From: Thermoleophilaceae bacterium
GTDB taxonomy: Bacteria; Actinomycetota; Thermoleophilia; Solirubrobacterales; Thermoleophilaceae
DNA length: 5,900 nt
Direction: 5' to 3'
NCBI GenBank assembly: GCA_013696425.1
Contig: JACCYP010000092.1
Location: 1-5,900 of the forward strand
The notes under the pieces are model-generated. The model searched no databases, was not told where the DNA came from, and saw only the letters and a program-made list of their open reading frames with translations. The position numbers and the translations under genes were made by a program. Shown piece after piece: positions 1 to 5,032 of this stretch (position 1 is the first letter of the stretch; each line of letters starts with the position of its first letter).

Positions 1-225
1 GTCGCGGCCGATGCCGAGCGCGGCCGGGTCGAAGATCGTCTCCACGCCATGGGCCTTGACGGCCTGAAGGTCGGCGACGGCGTCCGCCATCAGCGCCTCG
101 TAGTCATAGAGGTGGGGCCACTGGAACCACGTGACCTCGGAGACCGACAGCAGGTGCTCGTGCACCAGGGTCTTCCCGAGGGCGCCGGAGTCGACGGGAC
201 CGAGCACGGTTTCGACAGGCGTCAT
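1..225 (-). CDS. Phosphotriesterase-like metal-dependent hydrolase, N-terminal part (runs off the left edge)
   Basis: The first 75 residues are present and the reading frame is open to the window edge. The N-terminus reads TVLGPVDSGALGKTLVHEHL, which is the signature of the phosphotriesterase (PTE) family. Members are TIM-barrel amidohydrolases that use a binuclear metal site to hydrolyse esters, lactones or organophosphates. The HEH at residues 22-24 supplies the first two metal-ligand histidines. A later segment ending in GIGRD (71-75) matches the usual family stretch after beta strand 2. The carbamylated lysine and the remaining ligands lie outside the window, so activity and substrate cannot be judged. 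The ATG start is preceded by a modest AGGG about 9 nt upstream. The gene begins 10 nt after the stop of the FAH-family gene on the same strand, which suggests one transcript and a shared catabolic role. Family call is confident; lactonase versus phosphotriesterase is undecided. Confidence 0.85.
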   Translation of the reverse strand, partial: MTPVETVLGPVDSGALGKTLVHEHLLSVSEVTWFQWPHLYDYEALMADAVADLQAVKAHGVETIFDPAALGIGRD

Positions 226-235
226 GGACGCGACC

Positions 236-994
236 CTACGCCAACGTGGTGGTCAGCGTGCCGAGCGTCGGCGAGCTGACCACGGTCGTGTCGCCGGGCT
301 TCAGGTACTCGCGCGGCCTGCGCGAGGCGCCCGTGCCCGAGGGGGTGCCGGTGGCGACGATGTCGCCGGGCGCGAGCGTCATGAGCGTGCCGAGGTGCTC
401 GACGAGGTCGGGGATCGAGTGCACGAGATCGGCGGTCGAGCCCTGCTGGCGCAGCTCGCCGTTCAGGCGCAGCTCGATCTCGATCGCGTCGGGGTCACCC
501 GCCTCCTCCGGCGTCACGATCCACGGGCCGCACGGCGCCGCGCCGTCGAACACCTTGCCCGGCATCCACTGCGGGGTGGCGAACTGGCGGTCACGCGCGG
601 AGAGGTCGTTCAGCAGCGTGTAGCCACCGATGCCGCCGCCGGCTCCGATGACGACGGCGACCTCGGCCTCGTAGTCGGTCTTCTCCGTCGGCAGCTTCAC
701 GGTCGCGCCGTCCGGCACGAGCGCGTTCGCCCACTTGCCGAAGAACGTGGGCGTCTCGGGCGCGTCGAGACCGGCCTCCTCGGCGTGTGAGCGGTAGTTG
801 AGGCCGATGCAGACGATCTTCTGGGGATCGGGCACGGGCGCGAGCAGTCGCGCGTCCTCCACGGGCTCGCCAGGCTCGGGGACAGCGCCCGTGGCCAGCA
901 GCTCGCGGACCGAGCTCCCGGCTTCGTGCACCGCACCGTCCACGAGCATCCCGGCGCGCGAGGCGCCCGCGGTCGCGTAGGTCACGAGGCGCAT
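236..994 (-). CDS. Fumarylacetoacetate hydrolase (FAH) family protein
   Basis: This is a 252-residue cytosolic enzyme of the FAH superfamily. Members cleave C-C bonds in, or hydrate, isomerise or decarboxylate, 2-oxo or beta-diketo acids from aromatic and sugar-acid catabolism. After a short N-terminal domain, the catalytic core starts at KIVCIGLNYRSHAEE (59-73), with the conserved His70. The metal ligands are visible as E109 and E111 in DYEAE and D130 in NDLSARD. GKVFDG (146-151), CGPWIV and the C-terminal TGTPSGTG follow in normal order. The ATG at 994 is chosen because it gives the canonical MRLVTYA start; an upstream in-frame extension looks non-coding. Between VVIG (114-117) and GYT (124-126) there are only six residues, where relatives usually have more, so a surface loop appears shortened. 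The gene is first in a two-gene run with the phosphotriesterase-like gene. The exact substrate is unknown. Confidence 0.92.
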   Translation of the reverse strand: MRLVTYATAGASRAGMLVDGAVHEAGSSVRELLATGAVPEPGEPVEDARLLAPVPDPQKIVCIGLNYRSHAEEAGLDAPETPTFFGKWANALVPDGATVKLPTEKTDYEAEVAVVIGAGGGIGGYTLLNDLSARDRQFATPQWMPGKVFDGAAPCGPWIVTPEEAGDPDAIEIELRLNGELRQQGSTADLVHSIPDLVEHLGTLMTLAPGDIVATGTPSGTGASRRPREYLKPGDTTVVSSPTLGTLTTTLA

Positions 995-1002
995 GCGTGG
1001 GA

Positions 1003-1008
1003 AACCTA
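1003..1008 (-). promoter_or_regulatory. Possible -10 box for the FAH gene (leaderless start)
   Basis: On the minus strand TAGGTT fits the TANNNT pattern of a -10 hexamer and ends 8 nt before the ATG at 994. That spacing would put the transcription start at or next to the start codon. No good Shine-Dalgarno sequence is visible before this ATG, which fits a leaderless mRNA. No convincing -35 box was found, so this is tentative. Confidence 0.35.
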
Positions 1009-1055
1009 TTGCAGCGCGAGGGAAATCCCGGCCTTTGTGGTTACTTGATCGACCC

Positions 1056-2042
1056 GTGCGAAAGCTCGTGCTCACATCCCTGCTCGCCTGCCTGGTCCCC
1101 GCGGCCACCGCCCCAGGCCAGACGACCGATGCCAAGCACCTCCCCGACGGCACGCGCGTGGCCGGCGTGGACCTGAGCGATGCCGGCCCGATCACCGCCG
1201 AGCGCACGCTGCGCAAGGAGCTCGGCCCGCGGTACGGCAAGAACATCGCGATCCGGATCGGCAAGCGCGCGCGCACCGTGCCGGCCGCGGCCGCCGGCGC
1301 GAGCGTCGACTACGAGTGGATGCTCAAGCGCGCGTTCGAGATCGCAGGGCGGGGGCACACGCCGAAGGTGCGCCTCGACGTCGATATCTCCGATACCAGG
1401 CTGAACCGCACGGTCGGGAAGCTCGCGGCGGCCTACTACAGGGCGCCCCGCGACGCCCGCGCCAAGTTCGGCATCACGAAGATCAGGCGCGTGAAGGGCC
1501 GCAACGGCCGCCGCCTCGACTCGGTGCAGCTCAAGCGCAAGCTGCTCGCGGAGCTCCGCGAGCCGACCGCAAAGCGCTCGCTGCGGGTGGGACTGCGCAC
1601 CGTGAGGCCGAACGTGACCACCGCCGGGCTCGCCAGGAAGCACCCCACATACATCTCGGTCGACAAGCGCACGTTCACGCTGCGCCTGTTCAAGCGCCTG
1701 CGCCATTCGAAGACCTACAAGGTGGCCGTCGGCCAGGCCGCCTTCGACACTCCCTCCGGGCTGCGCTCGATCCAGTCCAAGCAGCAGAACCCGACCTGGA
1801 ACGTCCCGAACCGCGCGTGGGCGGGCGCGCTCGCCGGCCAGTCCATCGGCCCCGGCGATCCGCGCAACCCGCTCAAGGCGTGGTTCCTCGCGGTCGGCGG
1901 CGATGGCGTGGGCATCCACGGCACCGCCGAGGAGTGGTCGATCGGCACCCGCGCCTCACACGGCTGCATCCGGATGCGCGTGCGCGACGTGAAGGACCTC
2001 GCGCGCCGCGTACCGGTCGGCACGCCCGTGCGGATCCGCTAG
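1056..2042 (+). CDS. Exported L,D-transpeptidase (YkuD domain) with N-terminal PG_binding_4-like domain
   Basis: This 328-residue secreted or cell-wall enzyme should form L,D (3-3) cross-links in peptidoglycan or attach proteins to it. The catalytic YkuD domain spans about 199-328. It carries the family signature with H288 (IHGT), then SHGCIR with S301, H302 and nucleophile C304, followed by a VPVGTPV terminus. The N-terminus MRKLVLTSLLACLVPAATA is a signal peptide with likely cleavage after ATA (17-19). LLAC (9-12) resembles a lipobox but lies very early. Residues 32-100 (GTRVAGVDLS, GASVDYEW) resemble the PG_binding_4/VanW-associated fold, and a Lys/Arg-rich stretch links it to the catalytic domain. 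The GTG at 1056 is chosen because it gives a compact signal peptide. An in-frame ATG at 993 would add 21 residues and overlap the ATG of the divergent FAH gene. No clear ribosome site precedes the GTG. The gene is probably monocistronic. Confidence 0.9.
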   Translation: MRKLVLTSLLACLVPAATAPGQTTDAKHLPDGTRVAGVDLSDAGPITAERTLRKELGPRYGKNIAIRIGKRARTVPAAAAGASVDYEWMLKRAFEIAGRGHTPKVRLDVDISDTRLNRTVGKLAAAYYRAPRDARAKFGITKIRRVKGRNGRRLDSVQLKRKLLAELREPTAKRSLRVGLRTVRPNVTTAGLARKHPTYISVDKRTFTLRLFKRLRHSKTYKVAVGQAAFDTPSGLRSIQSKQQNPTWNVPNRAWAGALAGQSIGPGDPRNPLKAWFLAVGGDGVGIHGTAEEWSIGTRASHGCIRMRVRDVKDLARRVPVGTPVRIR

Positions 2043-2275
2043 CGGTCGTCTAGCCGCGCTCGCGCCCATTCCTCCCCGCGGACCGCGAACGCGGAGATGT
2101 AGAGCGTGCGAACCGCGAACAGGCGCCACGCGAAGCCGGACGCGCCGGTCAGCTCTTCGGGGGACAGTCCGTAGGCACGCATTAGCGTGCGCGGCGAGAC
2201 GATCGCGGCGATGCTCACGGCGCCGCCGATCGCAGCCATCCCCCGGCTGAGTCGATCTCTGTCCCCGACGGGCAC
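2039..2275 (-). CDS. Small putative membrane protein, DUF4267/DoxX-like, probably shortened
   Basis: This 78-residue protein has unknown function. SRG followed by a hydrophobic segment (about 12-27, GMAAIGGAVSIAAIV), then SPRTLMRAYGL, resembles the first membrane helix and following loop of DUF4267-type small membrane proteins. A second apolar, arginine-containing helix (about 47-65, FAWRLFAVRTLYISAFAV) follows, and the protein ends in a charged tail. Relatives I recall are nearer 110-130 residues with four helices, so the C-terminal half may be missing. The stop codon overlaps the stop of the convergent transpeptidase gene (shared CTAG). The GTG start at 2275 is preferred over an ATG at 2239 because AAGAGGG precedes it at good spacing and the N-terminal SRG motif is kept. 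The alternative is a chance frame opposite little else, but no other gene covers 2043-2290, which supports it. The family assignment is from memory and tentative. Confidence 0.55.
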   Translation of the reverse strand: MPVGDRDRLSRGMAAIGGAVSIAAIVSPRTLMRAYGLSPEELTGASGFAWRLFAVRTLYISAFAVRGEEWARARLDDR

Positions 2276-2277
2276 CG

Positions 2278-2283
2278 TACCCT
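2278..2283 (+). promoter_or_regulatory. Possible -10 box for the ABC1 kinase gene (leaderless start)
   Basis: TACCCT fits TANNNT and ends 7 nt before the GTG at 2291, so transcription would start at the start codon. No Shine-Dalgarno sequence precedes that GTG. A -35 element is not evident, so the call rests on spacing and the missing ribosome site. Confidence 0.35.
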
Positions 2284-2286
2284 CTT
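2280..2286 (-). promoter_or_regulatory. Ribosome binding site of the small membrane protein gene
   Basis: AAGAGGG on the minus strand lies 4 nt upstream of the GTG at 2275. It is one of the best Shine-Dalgarno matches in the window and decides the start codon. It overlaps the putative -10 box of the divergent kinase gene on the other strand. Confidence 0.5.
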
Positions 2287-2290
2287 GCGA

Positions 2291-3679
2291 GTGGCTCGCC
2301 GCGACGACTCTCTCCCCCAGGGCAGGATCCGGCGCGCCGCGAAGCTCGGCACGATGGTCGGCAGGGAGGCCGCGAAGGGCGCGGCTGTGAAGGCCTCGAC
2401 GGTGGGCCGGGCCGACAAGCGCCAGATTCGCCTCGAGGAGTGGCAGATCCAGGCCGCCGAGCAGGCCGTCGAGACGCTCGGGTCGATGAAGGGCCTCGCG
2501 ATGAAGGCCGGCCAGGTGGCCTCCTTCCTCGATACCGGCATGCTCGAGCCCGAGGCGAACGCGCGCATCCAGGCGAAGCTCGCAGAGCTGCGCGACTCCG
2601 CGCCGCGGGTGGCGTTCGAGGACATGCGCAAGGTGATCGAGACCGACCTCGGCGAGCCGCTCGAGGACGTGTTCTCCGAGTTCCAGGAGGACTCGATCGC
2701 GGCCGCGTCGATCGGGCAGGTCTACTGCGCGAAGCTGCCCGACGGGCGCGATGTGGCCGTGAAGGTCCAGTACCCCGGCATCGCCACCGCGGTGCGCGCC
2801 GACCTCCAGAACCTCGGGCTGATCATGCGGATCGCGAAGCGCATCGCGCCCGGGATGGACGCGAAGGCGATGGCGCGCGAGATCCGCGAGCGGATCACCG
2901 AGGAGCTCGACTACGAGGCCGAGGCCCAGCATCAGCGCGAGTTCGCGCGCCGCTTCCGCGGCCATCCGTTCGTGAAGGTGCCCGACGTGATGACCGACCT
3001 CACGCACGAGCACGTGCTCGTGCAGGAGTACGTCGAGGGCATCGGCTTCGAGGAGGTGCGCAAGCTCCCGCAGGAGGAGCGCGACCGCTTCGGCGAGATC
3101 GTGTTCCGGTTCTTCTTCCGCTCGCTGTACGGCTTCCAGCACTTCTCCGGCGACCCCCACCCCGGCAACTACCTGCTCTGCGCCGACGGCCGCGTGACCT
3201 TCCTCGACTACGGGATGACGAAGAAGCTCGCGCCCAACGCGACCGACTCCCACCTCGAGCTCGTGCGGGCGCTCATGACCGACGACGAGGACACCGCGCT
3301 CACCAATGTCGTGCGGCGCGGGATGTACAAGGAGGGCGATACGAAGATCACCGGCCGGCGGGTGCTCGACCAGTTCAAGCTCATCTCCTGGTACCTGCGC
3401 GACGAGGAGCTCACCGTCGACAACGACCTCGTGGTGCAGGTGGCGCTCGAGTTCGGCGATCCGCGCTCGGAGAACTGGGACATCCAGAAGCGCGGGACGA
3501 TGCCGCCCGACGCGATGATGCCCGCGCGCATGGAGATCCTCACCGCAGGTGTGCTGGCACAGCTCGAGGCGCGCCGCAACTGGTCGCAGATCTTCCGGGA
3601 GATCGCCTTCGGCGACCCGCCCGCCACGCCGCTCGGCGAGGAGGAGGCCGGCTTCTGGAGCGGGCGCCGGGCCGCGTGA
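2291..3679 (+). CDS. ABC1/UbiB (AarF/ADCK) family atypical protein kinase-like protein
   Basis: This 462-residue member of the ABC1/UbiB/ADCK family has all hallmark motifs in order. These are the KxGQ motif (K72-A-G-Q75) within MKGLAMKAGQVASF, the alanine-rich loop AAAS (137-140) that replaces the kinase glycine-rich loop, SIGQVY, and VAVKVQ with the ATP-site lysine K158. ELDYEAEA follows, then LVQEYVEG, the catalytic segment SGDPHPGN (D288 to N293) and the metal-binding D306 of DYG. Family members support ubiquinone or other isoprenoid-lipid metabolism through ATPase or kinase-like activity. The client here is unknown, and no other quinone biosynthesis gene is present. I see no obvious C-terminal membrane helices of the UbiB type. 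The GTG at 2291 gives the common start MARRDDSLP; a TTG at 2285 is the alternative. The stop overlaps the start of the downstream DNA glycosylase, so the two share a transcript. Confidence 0.93.
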   Translation: MARRDDSLPQGRIRRAAKLGTMVGREAAKGAAVKASTVGRADKRQIRLEEWQIQAAEQAVETLGSMKGLAMKAGQVASFLDTGMLEPEANARIQAKLAELRDSAPRVAFEDMRKVIETDLGEPLEDVFSEFQEDSIAAASIGQVYCAKLPDGRDVAVKVQYPGIATAVRADLQNLGLIMRIAKRIAPGMDAKAMAREIRERITEELDYEAEAQHQREFARRFRGHPFVKVPDVMTDLTHEHVLVQEYVEGIGFEEVRKLPQEERDRFGEIVFRFFFRSLYGFQHFSGDPHPGNYLLCADGRVTFLDYGMTKKLAPNATDSHLELVRALMTDDEDTALTNVVRRGMYKEGDTKITGRRVLDQFKLISWYLRDEELTVDNDLVVQVALEFGDPRSENWDIQKRGTMPPDAMMPARMEILTAGVLAQLEARRNWSQIFREIAFGDPPATPLGEEEAGFWSGRRAA

Positions 3680-4308
3680 AGGGCTTCGAGGACGGCGTAG
3701 AGCACCTGCGCGCAACCGACCGGACGCTGCGCGAGCTGATCGACGCCGCCGGGCCGATGGACATCGCTGCGCGCAAGCGGGGCCGGCCGAAGGACGCATA
3801 CGGCGCGCTCCTACGCTCGATCACAGGCCAGCAGCTGTCGGTGAAGGCGGCGGCCTCGATCTACGGGCGGCTGACGGAGTACTTCGGCGGCGCGACCCCG
3901 TCACCGGAGCAGCTGCTGGCGGCCGAGCCCGAGGAGATGCGTGCGGCCGCCGGGCTCTCGAACGCGAAGGTCCGCTACCTGCGCGACCTCGCCGAGCACG
4001 TGCAGGCGGGCGAGCTCGAACTCGAAGCGCTACCGGGGTTGGGCGACGAGGACGTGATCGCCGCGCTCACCGAGGTGAAGGGCCTCGGTGAGTGGACCGC
4101 CCACATGTTCCTGATCTTCCACCTCGAGCGCCCGGACGTGCTGCCCGTCGGCGACCTCGGCGTGCGCCGCGCGATCGAGCGCGCCTACGGCCTCGAGGAC
4201 ATGCCCGGCCCGGAGGACATGCGCCGGCTAGCGGAGCCCTGGCGCCCCTGGCGCTCGGTGGCGAGCCTCTACCTCTGGGCCTCCCTCGACAACACCCCCG
4301 GCGCGTAG
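3676..4308 (+). CDS. HhH-GPD family DNA glycosylase (AlkA-like 3-methyladenine glycosylase)
   Basis: This 210-residue base-excision repair enzyme should remove alkylated purines such as 3-methyladenine from DNA. The N-terminal helical part contains the conserved SITGQQLSVKAA (48-59). The helix-hairpin-helix is at about 119-142, with LPGLGDED followed by VKGLGEWTAHMF. It is followed by the GPD segment LPVGDLGVRR, in which D160 is the catalytic aspartate. The terminal WRPWRSVASLYLW (189-201) is the usual AlkA/MAG C-terminal helix. The length matches the single-domain bacterial and yeast-MAG-like forms; it lacks the extra N-terminal domain of E. coli AlkA. There are no four terminal cysteines, so it is not a Nth/MutY Fe-S glycosylase. 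The start is GTG at 3676, overlapping the kinase stop as GTGA, which implies translational coupling. Its last codons and TAG lie inside the 104-bp symmetric element. Confidence 0.92.
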   Translation: MKGFEDGVEHLRATDRTLRELIDAAGPMDIAARKRGRPKDAYGALLRSITGQQLSVKAAASIYGRLTEYFGGATPSPEQLLAAEPEEMRAAAGLSNAKVRYLRDLAEHVQAGELELEALPGLGDEDVIAALTEVKGLGEWTAHMFLIFHLERPDVLPVGDLGVRRAIERAYGLEDMPGPEDMRRLAEPWRPWRSVASLYLWASLDNTPGA

Positions 4309-4398
4309 ACCAAGCACGCCGAGGAAGCAGGGAGCGACGCCTACGAACGTAGGCGAGCGAGCGATGACGAAGGCGGGCGCCGGTCTACGCGGCGGGGG
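4295..4398. repeat. 104-bp symmetric inverted-repeat element spanning the ends of two convergent genes
   Basis: The outer arms are 4295-4311 (CCCCCGGCGCGTAGACC) and 4382-4398 (GGTCTACGCGGCGGGGG). They are inverted repeats matching at 16 of 17 positions. An inner perfect 8-bp inverted repeat (4338-4345 and 4348-4355) has exactly the same centre, between 4346 and 4347. The segments between outer and inner arms do not pair. Their inner 17 bases (4321-4337 and 4356-4372) are instead mirror-like, with 13 of 17 bases identical when one is read backwards. The outer arms encode the last residues and TAG stops of both the glycosylase and the Fe-S carrier. It may be a dispersed palindromic repeat, a small inserted element, or a bidirectional transcription-end structure. 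There is no T-run on either side. Confidence 0.6.
4338..4355. terminator. Central hairpin between convergent genes, possible bidirectional terminator
   Basis: CGCCTACG and CGTAGGCG flank AA, giving a stem of about 7 bp with a GAAC loop in RNA. It sits midway between the stops of the two convergent genes (30-odd bases from each), where a bidirectional terminator is expected. It lacks a U-tract in both directions, so it is not a classical intrinsic terminator. Confidence 0.4.
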
Positions 4399-4741
4399 CG
4401 CCGCACGACGGATCTTCGTCAGCAACTCTGAACGAAGAACCGCAGCCGCAGGATGCGACGACGTTCGGGTTGTTCACCTGGAAGCCGGAGCCCATGAGGC
4501 TCTCGGTGTAGTCGACCTCGGAGCCGTCGACGTACTTCAGGCTCTGCTCGTCGACGAGAAGGTTGATGCCCTCGAACTCGAAGATGTTGTCCCCGTCGCG
4601 CTTCTCGTCGAGCGCCAGGGAGTACTGGAAGCCCGAGCAACCGCCGCCCTTGATGCCGACGCGCAGGCCAGCCTCGGTTTGCTCCTCGGAGGCCAGGAAT
4701 CCACGAACCTTTTCCGCCGCTATGTCGGTGAGGGTGACCAC
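4385..4741 (-). CDS. erpA: A-type iron-sulfur carrier (ErpA/IscA, HesB family)
   Basis: This 118-residue A-type carrier should bind a [2Fe-2S] or [4Fe-4S] cluster and hand it to apo-enzymes in the cytosol. The three conserved cysteines are present: C35 in GGGCSGFQY, and C98 and C100 in SCGCGSSF. NNPNVVASCGCG and YTESLMGSGFQVNNP also match ErpA-type proteins. The usual end is shortly after CGCGSSF; here about 14 more residues follow, including an extra C113 and a GAPAA end encoded within the symmetric element. ErpA versus IscA cannot be settled from sequence alone, and no isc or suf gene lies nearby. The start is GTG at 4741, with a TACAAT -10 box 7 nt upstream, giving a probably leaderless message. 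It is divergent from bolA and the glutaredoxin gene, both Fe-S trafficking genes. Confidence 0.93.
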   Translation of the reverse strand: MVTLTDIAAEKVRGFLASEEQTEAGLRVGIKGGGCSGFQYSLALDEKRDGDNIFEFEGINLLVDEQSLKYVDGSEVDYTESLMGSGFQVNNPNVVASCGCGSSFRVADEDPSCGAPAA

Positions 4742-4748
4742 GTCCTCA

Positions 4749-4754
4749 ATTGTA
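4749..4754 (-). promoter_or_regulatory. -10 box of the A-type Fe-S carrier gene (leaderless promoter)
   Basis: On the minus strand TACAAT is a strong -10 match. It ends 7 nt before the GTG at 4741, placing the transcription start at the start codon. GAGGA lies directly against the GTG and is too close to act as a ribosome site. No clear -35 box is seen. This is the best promoter candidate in the window. Confidence 0.55.
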
Positions 4755-4777
4755 CCCAGCCGCCAAGACCGGCTCGC

Positions 4778-4783
4778 TATCTT
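4778..4783 (+). promoter_or_regulatory. Possible -10 box of the bolA-glutaredoxin operon
   Basis: TATCTT fits TANNNT and ends 11 nt before the bolA ATG, predicting a leader of only about 4-5 nt. It lies within the 53-bp divergent region shared with the Fe-S carrier gene, so one regulator could control both directions. I found no clear palindromic operator there apart from the short CAATTG. Confidence 0.4.
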
Positions 4784-4794
4784 CCGAAGCGGAC

Positions 4795-5028
4795 ATGCCC
4801 GACGCCAACGAGCTCAAGACGCGAATCGAGGACGCCTTCCCAGGCGCGGAGGTGGCGGTCGAAGATCTCACGGGCGGCGGCGACCACTTCCGTGCCGAGA
4901 TCGTGTCCGAGAAGTTCGAGGGGCTGCCGCTGATCGAGCAGCATCAGCTCGTGTACGGCGTGTTCGGCGCGGAGGTCGGGGGACCGATCCACGCGCTCTC
5001 AATCAAGACTTCGACTCCCGGGGGCTAG
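4795..5028 (+). CDS. bolA: BolA family protein
   Basis: This 77-residue protein is a BolA-fold partner of monothiol glutaredoxins. BolA-Grx heterodimers bridge a [2Fe-2S] cluster and act in cluster trafficking or iron sensing. The core runs from VEDLTGGGDHFRAEIVSEKF (22-41) through LIEQHQLVYG to IHALSIKTSTP (65-75). H66 is the invariant histidine ligand. H31 in the beta-hairpin loop takes the position that is Cys in other BolAs, so this is an H-type (IbaG/YrbA-like) protein. The ATG at 4795 is preferred over a TTG at 4750, which would add a non-conserved 15-residue extension reaching into the divergent promoter. Its stop is 4 nt before the glutaredoxin ATG, so the two are co-translated, matching their known partnership. 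Confidence 0.93.
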   Translation: MPDANELKTRIEDAFPGAEVAVEDLTGGGDHFRAEIVSEKFEGLPLIEQHQLVYGVFGAEVGGPIHALSIKTSTPGG

Positions 5029-5032
5029 CGAG

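Noticed and set aside
1042..1047. TACTTG as a -10 box for the L,D-transpeptidase
   Set aside because: The spacing to the GTG (8 nt) would suit a leaderless start, but the final T is missing and no -35 is seen, so it is too weak to list.
995..1276. N-terminal extension of the FAH gene on the minus strand
   Set aside because: The 94 extra residues look non-coding (Ser/Arg-rich) and lie over the transpeptidase gene. MRLVTYA is the family's normal start.
1041..1919. Minus-strand open frame of 292 codons opposite the L,D-transpeptidase
   Set aside because: It has no domain and a typical high-GC antisense composition. The plus-strand frame has an intact signal peptide and catalytic motif.
2440..3675. 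Plus-strand open frame upstream of, and continuous with, the glycosylase
   Set aside because: It is the shifted frame of the kinase, arginine/alanine-rich without domains. The glycosylase begins at the GTG at 3676.
2039..3799. Long minus-strand open frame of 586 codons across the kinase gene
   Set aside because: It mirrors the codon pattern of the plus-strand ABC1 kinase and has no recognisable domain except its last 78 codons, kept as the small membrane protein.
4364..4933. Plus-strand open frame opposite the Fe-S carrier
   Set aside because: It is the antisense shadow of a well-recognised A-type carrier and runs into bolA in another frame.
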